Source: Aquabacterium sp. OR-4 (GTDB lineage Bacteria > Pseudomonadota > Gammaproteobacteria > Burkholderiales > Burkholderiaceae_C). Taken from it: a DNA stretch of 64,000 bases. Under the pieces are notes generated by a model. The model did not search any database and was not told where the DNA came from. It saw only the letters and a program-made list of their open reading frames with translations. Made by a program: the position numbers and the translations under genes. This document shows, one piece after another, positions 9,849-19,385 of this stretch. How positions within the stretch are numbered: the first letter of the stretch is position 1; each line of letters starts with the position of its first letter. The stretch lies in contig NZ_JAOCQD020000001.1 in the NCBI RefSeq assembly GCF_025290835.2, positions 1,860,001 through 1,924,000 on the forward strand, read 5' to 3'.

Positions 9849-11957
9849 ATGACCAATCCGCTGCTCAGCCCCGCCGACCTGCCCGCCTACACCGAGTTTC
9901 GACCCGAGCATGTGAGCCCGGCGCTCGACGAGCTGCTGCGCGACGCCGAGGCCGCGCTCGAGCGCGCCGTGGCCGCCGACGGCCCCACCGACTACGACCG
10001 CCTGTCGGCCTTGCTCGATGTGCCGCTCGAGCGCCTGTCGCGCGCCTGGGGCCTGGTGGGCCACCTCAACGCGGTGGCCAACACGCCCGAGCTGCGCGAG
10101 GCCTACAACGCCAACCTGGGGCGTGTGACCGAGTTCCACACCCGGCTGGGCGCTGATGAACGCCTGTACGCCCGCTACAAGGCCATTGCCAACGGCCCCG
10201 GCGCCGCAAGCCTGAGCCCGGCGCGCCGCCAGGCCCTGGCCCATGCGCTGCGCGACTTCGTGCTCTCGGGCGCCGAGCTGCAGGGCGAGGCCAAGGCGCG
10301 CTTCGCCGCCATCCAGGAGCGGCTGGCCGAGCTGGGCCAGGCCTTCTCCGAGCATGTGCTCGATGCCACCGACGGTTTCAGCCTGCTGGTGCCCACGGCC
10401 CGCCTGGCCGGCGTGCCGGCCGACGTGCAGCAGCAAACCGCTGAGGCCGCAGGCGAAGCCGGCGCCGGCCAGCACAAGCTCACGCTGCACATGCCGGTGT
10501 ATCTGCCGGTGATGCAGTACGCCGACGACCGCGCGCTGCGCGAGACGCTGTACCGCGCCTATGTCACCCGCGCCAGCGAGTTCGGCCCCGCCGAGCGCGA
10601 CAACGGGCCGGTGATGGACGAGCTGCTGCGCCTGCGCGCGGAAGAAGCGGCGCTGCTGGGCCAGCCCGACTACGCCTCGCTGTCGCTGGTGCCCAAGATG
10701 GCCGAGTCGCCGGCCCAGGTGCGCCAGTTTCTGCAAGACCTGGCCCGCCGTGCGCGCCCGCATGCCGAGCGCGACCTGGCCGAGCTGCGCGGCTTTGCCG
10801 CCGAGCAACTGGGACTGGCCGATCTGCAGCCCTGGGACCTGAGCTATGTGAGCGAGAAGCTCAAGGAAGCGCGCTACGCCTTCAGCGAGCAGGCGGTGAA
10901 GCAGTACTTCACCGAGCCCAAGGTGATGGAGGGCCTGTTCCACATCATCGAGACGCTGTTCGAGGTCCATATCCAGCCCGAGCCGGCGCCGGTGTGGCAC
11001 GAGGGCGTGCGCTTCTACCGCATCGAGCGCCGCAACCCAGCCGCCGGTGACAGCGCGCCGCAGCTGGTGGGCCGCTTCTACCTCGACCCGTACGCGCGCA
11101 CCGGCAAGCGCCCCGGTGCCTGGATGGACGGCGAGCGCAGCCGCTGGGCCCGCCCGGATGCAGCCGCCAGTGCAGCCGCCAGTGCACCCGCCGTTGCACC
11201 CGCCGGTGCAGGGGCCGGCGCCGCGGGCGCGGTGCAGACGCCGGTCGCTCACCTGGTGTGCAACTTCGGTGCGCCGATGGCCGACAAGCCGGCCACGCTG
11301 AGCCACGACGACGTGATCACGCTGTTCCACGAGTTCGGCCACGGCCTGCACCACCTGCTCACCCAGGTGGACGAGCTGTCGGTGGCCGGCATCTCCGGCG
11401 TCGAGTGGGATGCGGTCGAGCTGCCCAGCCAGTTCATGGAGAACTTCTGCTGGGAGTGGGAGGTGATCTCGCGCCTGACCGCCCATGCCGACACCGGCGA
11501 GCCGCTGCCGCGCGCGCTGTTCGACAAGATGCTGGCGGCCAAGAACTTCCAGAGTGGGCTGCAGACGCTGCGCCAGATCGAGTTCTCGCTGTTCGACATG
11601 CGCATCCACACCGAGGCCGACGCACCGGGCCGCGTGCAGGCCATCATGGACGAGGTGCGCGCCGAGGTGGCGGTGCTGCCGCCGCCGCCCTTCAACCGCT
11701 TCCAGCACAGCTTCAGCCACATCTTTGCCGGGGGCTACTCGGCCGGCTACTACAGCTACAAGTGGGCCGAGGTGCTGTCGGCCGACGCCTATGCCGCCTT
11801 CGAGGAGGCCGGCGTGTTCAACCCCGAGGTCGGCCGGCGCTTCCGCCGCGAGGTGCTCGAGGCCGGCGGCGCCCGCCCGGCGATGGCCAGCTTCAAGGCC
11901 TTCCGCGGCCGCGAGCCGAGCATCGACGCCCTGCTGCGCCACCAGGGCATGGCGTGA
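9849..11957 (+). CDS. prlC: Oligopeptidase A (M3 zinc metallopeptidase)
   Basis: 702 residues. It degrades peptides in the cytoplasm, including cleaved signal peptides. The zinc motif HEFGHGLHHLL lies near residue 497, followed by the downstream Glu region ISGVEWDAVELPSQF. The chosen ATG (MTNPLLSPADLP) matches OpdA N-termini; the longer frame upstream is not protein-like. Compared with the E. coli enzyme, an Ala-rich insertion of about 20 residues encoded by a 12-bp tandem repeat (11160-11207) sits just before the conserved TPVAHLVCNF segment. A weak TTGACC / CATCAT promoter candidate lies at 9795-9822. Confidence 0.95.
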   Translation: MTNPLLSPADLPAYTEFRPEHVSPALDELLRDAEAALERAVAADGPTDYDRLSALLDVPLERLSRAWGLVGHLNAVANTPELREAYNANLGRVTEFHTRLGADERLYARYKAIANGPGAASLSPARRQALAHALRDFVLSGAELQGEAKARFAAIQERLAELGQAFSEHVLDATDGFSLLVPTARLAGVPADVQQQTAEAAGEAGAGQHKLTLHMPVYLPVMQYADDRALRETLYRAYVTRASEFGPAERDNGPVMDELLRLRAEEAALLGQPDYASLSLVPKMAESPAQVRQFLQDLARRARPHAERDLAELRGFAAEQLGLADLQPWDLSYVSEKLKEARYAFSEQAVKQYFTEPKVMEGLFHIIETLFEVHIQPEPAPVWHEGVRFYRIERRNPAAGDSAPQLVGRFYLDPYARTGKRPGAWMDGERSRWARPDAAASAAASAPAVAPAGAGAGAAGAVQTPVAHLVCNFGAPMADKPATLSHDDVITLFHEFGHGLHHLLTQVDELSVAGISGVEWDAVELPSQFMENFCWEWEVISRLTAHADTGEPLPRALFDKMLAAKNFQSGLQTLRQIEFSLFDMRIHTEADAPGRVQAIMDEVRAEVAVLPPPPFNRFQHSFSHIFAGGYSAGYYSYKWAEVLSADAYAAFEEAGVFNPEVGRRFRREVLEAGGARPAMASFKAFRGREPSIDALLRHQGMA
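11160..11207 (+). repeat. 12-bp tandem repeat (4 units) inside prlC
   Basis: Four 12-bp units, two GCAGCCGCCAGT and then GCACCCGCCGTT and GCACCCGCCGGT, in frame. They encode an Ala-rich run in the oligopeptidase, upstream of the zinc motif. Confidence 0.9.
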
Positions 11958-11971
11958 CGCCGGGGCCGGCG

Positions 11972-12607
11972 ATGATGCACCGCCCAGCGCTGCGCGCCGC
12001 CCTGCTTGTGGCCCTGGCCGCCACGGCGGCCTGGCCAGCCCTGGCCCAGTACAAGGTGATCGGCCCCGATGGCCGCGTGACCTACACCGACCGGCCGCCC
12101 ACCGCCGCGGGCAACCGGGTGCTGAGCATCCGCCAAAGCGGCGCGGTCAGCGCGACCGATGGCGCGCCGGCCAATCTGGCCAGCCTGCCGCAGGCGCTGC
12201 GCCAGCCGGTGGCGCGTTTTCCGGTCACGCTGATCACCGCCGCCGACTGCGCGCCCTGCGACAGCGCGCGCCAGATGCTGCAGCGGCGCGGCGTGCCCTA
12301 CAGCGAGCGCAGCGTGGTCAGTGACGCCGACCAGCAGGCACTGCAGCAGCTCAGCGGCGCGCTCACCGTGCCCAGCGTGCGCATCGGCAGCCAGGTGCTG
12401 CGCGGCTGGCTCGAGAGCGACTGGCTGTCCACGCTCGACCTGGCCGGCTACCCGGCCAGCTCGGCGCTGCCGCCCAGCTGGCGCTGGGCCGCCGCCAGCC
12501 CGCTGGCACCGCGGGGGGCCGAGCCGGCAGCACCGGCCGCCGCGCCAACGCCACCGCCACCTCCGCCGGCCGAGAACCCCGGCCCGACGCCCAACATCCG
12601 CTTCTAG
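11972..12607 (+). CDS. Exported DUF4124-glutaredoxin fusion protein
   Basis: 211 residues. A cleavable signal peptide (MMHRPALRAALLVALAA...ALAQ) is followed by a DUF4124-like segment (YKVIGPDGRVTYTDRPP) and a glutaredoxin-like domain with a redox CxxC, CAPC, in LITAADCAPCDSARQML. The tail is Pro/Ala-rich. A periplasmic thiol-disulfide role is inferred from the CxxC plus signal; the substrate is unknown. It starts 14 bases after prlC and is probably co-transcribed. Its TAG overlaps the stop codon of the convergent MFS gene. An alternative ATG lies at 11975. Confidence 0.8.
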   Translation: MMHRPALRAALLVALAATAAWPALAQYKVIGPDGRVTYTDRPPTAAGNRVLSIRQSGAVSATDGAPANLASLPQALRQPVARFPVTLITAADCAPCDSARQMLQRRGVPYSERSVVSDADQQALQQLSGALTVPSVRIGSQVLRGWLESDWLSTLDLAGYPASSALPPSWRWAAASPLAPRGAEPAAPAAAPTPPPPPPAENPGPTPNIRF

Positions 12608-13971
12608 GGTTTGCCGGCAGCGCCTGGGCTGCCATCGCCGGGGTCGGGGTCGGGGCCGGCATCCGTCAAGCCGTGCTCGGCGGGCAGGCCCGCCGACAGG
12701 CGCTGCAGCGTTGGAAAGCTCAGCAGCAGCAAGGCGGCCATCAGCCACATCGGCGCTGCCGCCGCGGTGGCGCCGGCCAGCAGGCCAAAACCGGCCGGCA
12801 TGCTCAGCGTGGCCGCGTTGGTGCACAGCATGCGCACGCCCAGCGCCTCGCCATGGCGCTCACGCGGCGTCACCTGGTGCAGCAGGGCCAGGATGGTGGG
12901 CTGCACCGCGCCCAGCGCCAGGCCCAGCAGGGCCGAGCCGGTGGCCATGCCCGCTGCACCCGGCAGCCAGGCGTAGGCCGCCAGCACCGCGGTGGCCAGC
13001 ACCATGGCCGCGCGCAGCATCGCGCGCTCTTCCAGCCGCGCGCCAAAGGCCGAGATGGCCAGCCGCACCACCGTGGCCGCCGCGGCAAAGGCGCCCAGCA
13101 CCAAGCCGATGCCGCTGGCGCTGAGCCCGCGTGCGTGGCCCACCACCGGCACCGCAAACATGTGCGCGTCCCAGCAGGCGGCCAGCACCACGTTGAGCAG
13201 CAGCAGGCTGCGCAGCGCCGGCAGGCGCAGCAGGCCCCAGGCATCGGGCCGCCGGTCGCGGGCGGCCTGCCGCGCCGCCTCGGCATGGGCCGCGCTGCGC
13301 CGCGGCAGGCGCAGCGTGAGGGCCCAGGCCAGCGCCGGCATGGCCAGCGCAAAACCAAACGCAGCGCGGTAGCCCACGTGGTCGATCAGCAACCCGGCCA
13401 GCACCGGCGACAAGGCATTGCTCAAGGCCGGCCCCAGCGCCACCCAGGCGAACACGCGCTTGAGCTGGGCCGGCGCGTCGGCCAGCTGGCCGGCCTCGCG
13501 CTGGATGCCGACCGCGCCCACGCTGAGGGCGCCGCCGGTGAGCAGCGCGCCGAGCGCCAGCGCCGCCAGGTGCTGGCTGGCCAGCATCACGCCGGCGCCC
13601 AGCAGGGCCATCAGCACGGCCACGCCCATCGGCCGGTGCAGGCCATGGCGGTCGGCCAGGCGGCCGGCCCACAGGCTCAGGCCGATCGGTGCCACCGCGT
13701 ACAGGCTCAGCAACACGCCCACCATCCACTCGGGATGACCGTGCTGGAGCAGGTACAGGCTGGCCGCCACCCGGCCGGCGGCCATGCTGGCGTGCAGGCC
13801 GATCAGGGCCCCGATCAGCACCCAGAACGAGGGCATGCGCTCACCCGGCCGCTGGCCCGTTGCACGCGGCGTGGGCGGTGTGGCCGGCGTGGGCGGTGTG
13901 GCCGGTGTGGCCGGTGTGGCCGGTGTGGCCGGCGTGGGCGGCGTGGGCGGTGTTCGCGGCGTGGTGCTCAA
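12604..13971 (-). CDS. MFS transporter with repetitive Thr-Pro N-terminus
   Basis: 455 residues from a TTG start whose bases overlap the rmuC TGA (TTGA, 13968-13971), with GGGGAG seven bases upstream supporting it. The first 35 residues are Thr/Pro/Ala repeats encoded by a 9-bp tandem repeat, then MPSFWVLIGALIGLHASMAAG begins the membrane part with about 12 helices and the MFS loop LWAGRLADRHGLHRP. The substrate is not identifiable. If the TTG is not used, the first ATG in frame is residue 46, just after the repeat. The stop overlaps that of the convergent glutaredoxin gene. Confidence 0.85.
   Translation of the reverse strand: MSTTPRTPPTPPTPATPATPATPATPPTPATPPTPRATGQRPGERMPSFWVLIGALIGLHASMAAGRVAASLYLLQHGHPEWMVGVLLSLYAVAPIGLSLWAGRLADRHGLHRPMGVAVLMALLGAGVMLASQHLAALALGALLTGGALSVGAVGIQREAGQLADAPAQLKRVFAWVALGPALSNALSPVLAGLLIDHVGYRAAFGFALAMPALAWALTLRLPRRSAAHAEAARQAARDRRPDAWGLLRLPALRSLLLLNVVLAACWDAHMFAVPVVGHARGLSASGIGLVLGAFAAAATVVRLAISAFGARLEERAMLRAAMVLATAVLAAYAWLPGAAGMATGSALLGLALGAVQPTILALLHQVTPRERHGEALGVRMLCTNAATLSMPAGFGLLAGATAAAAPMWLMAALLLLSFPTLQRLSAGLPAEHGLTDAGPDPDPGDGSPGAAGKP
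13868..13957 (-). repeat. 9-bp minisatellite in the MFS N-terminus
   Basis: About ten 9-bp units, plus-strand GGTGTGGCC and GGCGTGGGC variants, in the reading frame of the MFS gene directly after its TTG start. They encode Thr-Pro-Pro / Thr-Pro-Ala. Unit-number change would alter length but not frame. Confidence 0.9.
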
Positions 13972-15458
13972 GCCGGCTCCCCGCGCGCGGCGGGTCGGGC
14001 CGCGCCGGCCTGGGCCAGGGCGCTGTCGGCCGCGCGGTCGTCCGCCGGTGGCGCGTCAGGCGCCGGGGAGGCTGCCGCTTCGGCCGCTTCGGTCGCTTCG
14101 GTCGCCAACAGGCGCTGGGCGTCGTGCTCGGGCAGGGCCTCCACGCGCTCGAGCTTGCGTGCCATGGCCCGGGTGCGCACGGCGGCGGCGTCGATGGTCT
14201 GGCTGGCCTCGTCGAGCTTCTTGCGGGTCTTGGCCAGCACCTCGCCGAACTTGCCGAACTCGGTCTTCACCGCGCCCAGCACCGCCCACACCTCGGCGCT
14301 GCGACGCTCGAGCGCCAGCGTGCGAAAGCCCATCTGCAGGCTGTTGAGCATGGCCAGCAGCGTGGTCGGCCCGGCCAGCGTGATGCGGTGCTCGCTCTGC
14401 AGCGCCTGCACCAGGCCCGGCCGGCGCAGGGCCTCGGCGTACAGGCCCTCGGTGGGCACGAAGAGGATGGCGAAGTCGGTGGTGTGCGGTGCGGCCACGT
14501 ACTTTTCGCGGATGCTGCGCGCCTCGAGCTTGAGCCGCGCCTCGATGGCGCGCGCCGCGGCCTCCACCGCCGGCGCGTCGGCGCGGTCCTGGGCGTCGAG
14601 CAGGCGCTCGTGGTCCTCGCGCGGAAACTTGGCATCGATAGGCAGCCACAGCGGCGCGCTGCCCTGCCCGTCGGCGCCACCGCGGCCCGGCAGGCGGATG
14701 GCGAACTCCACGCGTGCGCCGCTGCCCGGCACGGTCTCGACATTGGCCGCGTACTGCTCGGGCGTGAACACCTGCTCCAGCAGGCCGGCCAGCTGCACCT
14801 CGCCGACGATGCCGCGGGTCTTCACATTGCCCAGCACGCGGTTGAGCGAGCCCACATCGCGCGCCAGCGTGCGCATCTCGCCCAGGCCCTGGTGCACCTG
14901 CTCGAGCCGCTGGCTCACCTGCTGGAAGCTCTGGCCCAGGCGCAGCTCGAGGGTGGCGTGCAGCTTCTCGTCGACCGTGGCGCGCATCTGCTCGAGCTTG
15001 CGCTCGTTGCCCTCGTGCAGCGCGGCCAGGCGCTGGTCGACCGTGCCGCGCACCTCGGCCAGGTTGAGGCCGACGGTCTGGCGCACCTCGCTCAGCCGGC
15101 GCTCGTTGGCCTCGCCGAGTGCGCGCAGCTGCTCAGCCAGCGTGGCGCCAAAGGCCGCCAGCTGGCCGCGGAAGGCGTCGATCTGCTCGTTCTGGGTGCG
15201 CGCCACATCGCCGCTTTGGGCCAGCAGGGTCTGCTGCTGCAAGGCCAGCGTGGTGCCCAGTTCCTGGCGCAGCTGGCGGCTGTGGTCGGCCAGCTCGGTG
15301 CGCAGGGCCTGCTGCTGCGCGGGCTGCTGGTTCTGCCAGCTGTCCAGCCGCTGCAACTGCGCCTGCAGGCCGGCATCGGGGGGCTGGCGGCGCAGCAGCA
15401 ACAGCACCAGCAGCAGCAGGTTGAGCGCCAGCAGCGCCGGCACGGTCCATTCGGGCAT
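13968..15458 (-). CDS. rmuC: DNA recombination protein RmuC family
   Basis: 496 residues. An N-terminal membrane anchor (about residues 7-22, Leu-rich) is followed by a long coiled-coil (about 30-195) and the conserved RmuC nuclease-like core with GNVKTRGIVGEVQLAGLLEQ, LPIDAKFPREDHERL, FVPTEGLYAEAL and LAGPTTLLAMLNSLQMGF. The family limits inversions at repeats; biochemical activity is not settled. The Ala-rich C-terminal tail ends in ARGEPA, whose codons contain the ribosome binding site of the downstream MFS gene. Confidence 0.95.
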   Translation of the reverse strand: MPEWTVPALLALNLLLLVLLLLRRQPPDAGLQAQLQRLDSWQNQQPAQQQALRTELADHSRQLRQELGTTLALQQQTLLAQSGDVARTQNEQIDAFRGQLAAFGATLAEQLRALGEANERRLSEVRQTVGLNLAEVRGTVDQRLAALHEGNERKLEQMRATVDEKLHATLELRLGQSFQQVSQRLEQVHQGLGEMRTLARDVGSLNRVLGNVKTRGIVGEVQLAGLLEQVFTPEQYAANVETVPGSGARVEFAIRLPGRGGADGQGSAPLWLPIDAKFPREDHERLLDAQDRADAPAVEAAARAIEARLKLEARSIREKYVAAPHTTDFAILFVPTEGLYAEALRRPGLVQALQSEHRITLAGPTTLLAMLNSLQMGFRTLALERRSAEVWAVLGAVKTEFGKFGEVLAKTRKKLDEASQTIDAAAVRTRAMARKLERVEALPEHDAQRLLATEATEAAEAAASPAPDAPPADDRAADSALAQAGAARPAARGEPA

Positions 15459-15492
15459 GCGGCGATTGTGGCAGCGCAGGGCCCATGAAGAA

Positions 15493-15510
15493 GGCGCCCC
15501 GCGGGGCGCC
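15493..15510. repeat. Perfect 18-bp GC palindrome upstream of rmuC
   Basis: GGCGCCCCGCGGGGCGCC is a perfect inverted repeat without a T-tract, located between rmuC and the hydroxylase gene. It could form a stable hairpin in transcripts leaving 15602; it is not a canonical terminator. Confidence 0.5.
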
Positions 15511-15601
15511 GGTCAAGGCTGAAGCACGCGGCCCGGCCGAGCGCCCGCCCCTGCCGCCGGCTGCGCGGTCGGCCTCAGCCTCTCATTTCGGGGACACCCT
15601 C

Positions 15602-17761
15602 TCAGGCCTGCGCCAGGTACTGCGGCAGAAACGGCGTGCGCCGCACCCGCTTGCCGGTGAGCGCCGCGATGGCATTGGCCACCGATGGCGCCTGCAGCGC
15701 GGTGACCGGCTCGCCAATGCCGCCGGGCTTGGCCGGGCTGCTGAGCAGGGTGACGTCGATCTGCGGCGCCTCGTGGTTGCGCATCACGCGGAAGCTGTCG
15801 AAGTTGAACTGCTGCACGCGGCCCTTGTCGACCGTGATCTCGCCCCACAGCACGGCCGACAGGCCGAACACCACGCTCGACTGGATCTGCGCCAGCACCG
15901 TGTCGGGGTTGACCATCTGGCCCACGTCGGCCACCACGCTGACCTTGTGCACCCACGGCGCGCCGTCTTTCATCGAGATCTCGACGACCTGCGCCACATG
16001 GCTGTCGTAGCCCTCCATCACCGCCACGCCACGGGCACGGCCGGCCGGCGCCGGCTGGCCCCAGCCGCCCTTGGCGGCCGCGGCCTTGAGCACGGCCACC
16101 GCGCGCGGATGGGCCTCGAGCAGGGCCAGCCGGTAGGCCACCGGGTCCTGGCCGGCGGCGGCGGCCAGCTCGTCGATGAAGCTCTCGTTGGCGAAGGCGT
16201 TCATGTTGTGGCTGACCGCGCGCCAGTAGCCCACGCGCAGGCCGGCATCGTGCTTGACCACATCGTGCTGCACCGCCGGCACCTCGTACAGCGCCACCGC
16301 GGCCTCAGTCATCAGGGCGTCCGGGGCCTCAGGGGGCAGGCCGAACACGCGGCCGGTGATCGACTGCGAGGCCACGCGCCAGGTCTGCGCGGTGGGCTTG
16401 CCATCGGCGCCCACCGCGGCCGCCAGGCGGTGCACGGCCAGCGGGCGGTAGTAGTCGTGCTGCATGTCGTCCTCACGGCTCCACACCAGCTTGACCGGCC
16501 GGTTCACCGCCTTGCTGATCAGCGCGGCCTGCAGGATGTAGTCGATGTCGATGCGCCGGCCGAAGGCGCCGCCCAGGAAGGTGTTCTCCACCGCCACGTT
16601 CTCGGGCTTGATGCCCAGCACCTTGGCCACCGTGCCCTGGGCGTTGTCGGGCCATTGCGTGGGCCCGATCAGGCGGATGCGGTCGCCCTGGAAGTGCGCG
16701 GTGAAGTTCATCGGCTCCATCGGCGCATGCGCAACGTTGTGCGTCAGGTACTCGGCGCGCACCACCTTGGCGGCCGCGGCGATCACACCGGCCGCGTCGC
16801 CCACCTTCTTCAGCGGGATCGGTGTGCCGCTGTCCAGCGCGGCGCGGGTGCCGGCCACCATCGCCGCGGTGTCGAGCTGGGCGTTCGGGCCGTCGTCCCA
16901 GCTCAGCTGCAGCGTCTCGCGGGCCTTCACGGCGCGCCAGTAGCTGTCGGCCACCACGGCCACGCCATCAGGGATCTGCACCACGTCGATCACGCCGGGC
17001 AGGCGCCTGGCCTGGCTGGCATCAAAGCTCTTGAGCTTGCCGCCCTGCACGGGGCACTGGGCCAGCGTGGCGTACACCATGCCGGGCAGCTTGACGTCGA
17101 TGCCGAAGCGGGCGCTGCCACTGACCTTGGCCGGCGTGTCGAGCCGGGTGAGGGCTTTGCCGACCACGCGGAACTGGCTGGCGTCCTTGATGGCCACGTT
17201 CTCGGGCACCGGCAGGCGCGACGCCGCCTCGGCCAGCTGGCCGTAGCTGGCCTTGCGGCCCTTGGGCCCGAGCACCATGGCGTTCTCGGCCTTCAGCGTG
17301 GCCGCGTCAACGCCCCACTTCTGCGCCGCGGCGGCCACCAGCATCTCGCGCACCTGGGCGCCGGCCAGGCGCAGCTTCTGCCAGCCTTCGCGCACCGAGG
17401 TGCTGCCGCCGGTGAGCTGCAGGCCGAAGATCAGCGCATTGCCGTACACCTTGCCGGGCGGCGCAAAGGCCACCTTGACCTGGTGCACATCGACGTTCAG
17501 CTCCTCGGCGATCAGCATCGGCATCGAGGTGTAGACGCCCTGCCCCATCTCGGCGCGCGCCGACATCAGCGTGATGGTGTTGTCATCGGCGATGTGCACC
17601 CAGGCATTGGGCGTGTGCACCATGGCCGCGGCCTGCGCCGCGCCGCCCAGCATGGCGCCGGGCAGTGTGAAGCCCACCAGCATGCCGCCGCTCATGGCCG
17701 CCGAGCCCTGCACGAAGCCGCGGCGCGAGACCTTGGCCAAACCCTTGGTTGGTACGCTCAT
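15602..17761 (-). CDS. Molybdopterin-binding hydroxylase large subunit (IorB-like)
   Basis: 719 residues, xanthine-dehydrogenase family large subunit of the isoquinoline 1-oxidoreductase beta type. A twin-arginine signal is visible (KVSRRGFVQGSAAMSGG) with a hydrophobic stretch and AQAAA cleavage region, so the enzyme is probably exported folded. Molybdenum-cofactor segments include GAFGRRIDIDYILQAALIS and GGIGEPVTALQAPSVANAI near the C-terminus. It hydroxylates an N-heteroaromatic or aldehyde substrate that cannot be named. It follows the 2Fe-2S subunit by 27 bases. No cytochrome subunit or XdhC-like maturation gene is adjacent. Confidence 0.9.
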   Translation of the reverse strand: MSVPTKGLAKVSRRGFVQGSAAMSGGMLVGFTLPGAMLGGAAQAAAMVHTPNAWVHIADDNTITLMSARAEMGQGVYTSMPMLIAEELNVDVHQVKVAFAPPGKVYGNALIFGLQLTGGSTSVREGWQKLRLAGAQVREMLVAAAAQKWGVDAATLKAENAMVLGPKGRKASYGQLAEAASRLPVPENVAIKDASQFRVVGKALTRLDTPAKVSGSARFGIDVKLPGMVYATLAQCPVQGGKLKSFDASQARRLPGVIDVVQIPDGVAVVADSYWRAVKARETLQLSWDDGPNAQLDTAAMVAGTRAALDSGTPIPLKKVGDAAGVIAAAAKVVRAEYLTHNVAHAPMEPMNFTAHFQGDRIRLIGPTQWPDNAQGTVAKVLGIKPENVAVENTFLGGAFGRRIDIDYILQAALISKAVNRPVKLVWSREDDMQHDYYRPLAVHRLAAAVGADGKPTAQTWRVASQSITGRVFGLPPEAPDALMTEAAVALYEVPAVQHDVVKHDAGLRVGYWRAVSHNMNAFANESFIDELAAAAGQDPVAYRLALLEAHPRAVAVLKAAAAKGGWGQPAPAGRARGVAVMEGYDSHVAQVVEISMKDGAPWVHKVSVVADVGQMVNPDTVLAQIQSSVVFGLSAVLWGEITVDKGRVQQFNFDSFRVMRNHEAPQIDVTLLSSPAKPGGIGEPVTALQAPSVANAIAALTGKRVRRTPFLPQYLAQA

Positions 17762-17788
17762 CTTGTGCTCCAGAGTGGCAGGTGGCGA

Positions 17789-18259
17789 TCAGGCCTTGCG
17801 GCCGCGCATGTCGGCCGCGGCGGTCTTGATGGCCGCTCGCACGCGCACATAGGTGCCGCAACGGCAGACGTTGCCCTTCATGGCCTCGTCGATCTCGCCA
17901 TCGCTGGGGTTCTTGTTGCGCGCCAGCAGGGCCGCGGCGCTCATCAGCTGGCCGCTCTGGCAGTAGCCGCACTGCGGCACGTCGTGGCGGATCCAGGCCT
18001 TCTGCAGCGGATGGCTGTTGTTGCGCGACAGGCCCTCCACCGTGGCCACCGAGCGGTCGGCGCAGCGCGACAGCGGCGTCGAGCACGAGCGGATCGGCTC
18101 GCCATCGAGGAGCACGGTGCAGGCGCCGCACAGCTTGGCGCCGCAGCCGAACTTGGTGCCGGTGAGGCCGATCTCGTCGCGGATCACCCACAGCAGCGGG
18201 GTGTCGGACTCGGCCTGCACCTCGACGGCCCGGCCATTGATCTTCAGACGCGTGCTCAT
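17789..18259 (-). CDS. 2Fe-2S subunit of molybdenum hydroxylase (IorA-like)
   Basis: 156 residues. The plant-type 2Fe-2S cluster motif [16 protein letters not shown] lies near residue 45, and the second cluster motif has [10 protein letters not shown] and [10 protein letters not shown]. It passes electrons from the molybdenum subunit. The ATG at 18259 ([10 protein letters not shown]) has GGAGGAG nearby upstream; the open frame extending to 18358 is not protein-like. It lacks a signal peptide, as expected if it travels with the Tat-dependent large subunit. Confidence 0.93.
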   Translation of the reverse strand: MSTRLKINGRAVEVQAESDTPLLWVIRDEIGLTGTKFGCGAKLCGACTVLLDGEPIRSCSTPLSRCADRSVATVEGLSRNNSHPLQKAWIRHDVPQCGYCQSGQLMSAAALLARNKNPSDGEIDEAMKGNVCRCGTYVRVRAAIKTAAADMRGRKA

Positions 18260-18384
18260 GCGGGGTCTCCTCCAGGGTGCTGTCGATCGCCAGGCCTGTG
18301 GCAGGCCCGGGCTCGCATCGATGGTCACCCGCAGCCGCCGCCCACCGATTCGGGACATACCCGCTGCAGCCGCCGGGCAACGTT

Positions 18385-19305
18385 TCAGCGCGGCACACCC
18401 GGCCCCGTCAAGCGCGGGTTGGGCCGGAGGGCGGGCGTCACCTTGGCGTCATCCAGCAGCGCGATCAGCGCCGCCAGCGCCGGCGACGGCGTGCCCTGCC
18501 AGACCAGGTGCGTGCGGTTGCGGCGATAACGCGCCGGCAGCGCATGCTGCTGCACCAGCTCGCCGGCGCGCTGCGACTGCAGCACCGACACCGGCACCAC
18601 CGCGCAGCCGGTGCCCGCGGCCACGCAGGCGATGATGGCCGGGTAGCTGCTCATGTCCAGCGTGCGCGCCGGCAGCACCTGGCCGGCGCCCAGCCATTCC
18701 TGCAGGCGCTGGCGGTACGAGCAGCCATGGGCAAAGGCGATCAGCGTGAAGTCGCCCAGATCGGCCGGCCGCGCCACCGGCGCATGGCCCAGCGCGGTGA
18801 TCAGCACCAGCTCCTCGTCAAAAAACGGCCGCGCCTGGCAGCCCGCGGCGCTGAAGGGTTCGGAGACGAAGGCCGCCTCGACCTCCCAGGCCGCCAGGCG
18901 CTGCAGCAGCGCGCCGGTGGTGCCGGTCTGCAGATCGACCCGCACCTGCGGCTGGGCGCGGTGGTAGGCCGACAGCAGCGCCGGCAGGCGGCTGCCGGCC
19001 GCGCTCTCCAGCGAGCCCAGGCGCAGCGGGCCTTGCGCCGCGCCGTCGCGCATGGCCTGCTCGGCCTCGTCGGCCAGCTGCAGCAGGCGCTCGGCATGGC
19101 CGCGCAGGCGCTCGCCATCGGCGGTGAGCACCAGGCCGCGGCCCTGGCGGCGAAACAGCGCCACGCCCAGCCGCTCTTCCAGCTGCTTGAGCCGGGTGGT
19201 CACGTTGGACGGCACACGGTTGAGCGCCTGGGCCGCGCGCACCACACCCCCCTGCCGCACCACGCTGCGAAAGATCTCCAGCGTCTCCAGATCCAGAATT
19301 CTCAT
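18385..19305 (-). CDS. LysR-family transcriptional regulator
   Basis: 306 residues. The winged HTH covers about 5-63 ([40 protein letters not shown]), followed by a periplasmic-binding-like effector domain (about 90-290). It lies directly upstream of the hydroxylase genes and divergent from the MFS transporter at 19386, with 80 bases between; either could be its target. The effector is unknown. Confidence 0.92.
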   Translation of the reverse strand: MRILDLETLEIFRSVVRQGGVVRAAQALNRVPSNVTTRLKQLEERLGVALFRRQGRGLVLTADGERLRGHAERLLQLADEAEQAMRDGAAQGPLRLGSLESAAGSRLPALLSAYHRAQPQVRVDLQTGTTGALLQRLAAWEVEAAFVSEPFSAAGCQARPFFDEELVLITALGHAPVARPADLGDFTLIAFAHGCSYRQRLQEWLGAGQVLPARTLDMSSYPAIIACVAAGTGCAVVPVSVLQSQRAGELVQQHALPARYRRNRTHLVWQGTPSPALAALIALLDDAKVTPALRPNPRLTGPGVPR

Positions 19306-19385
19306 GGAGAGAATGGTAGTTCTTGATTATTCATTTGTGCAACAAGGCGGTCTGCGGTTGAATCCAGGCCCATGGACAGCAGTGC

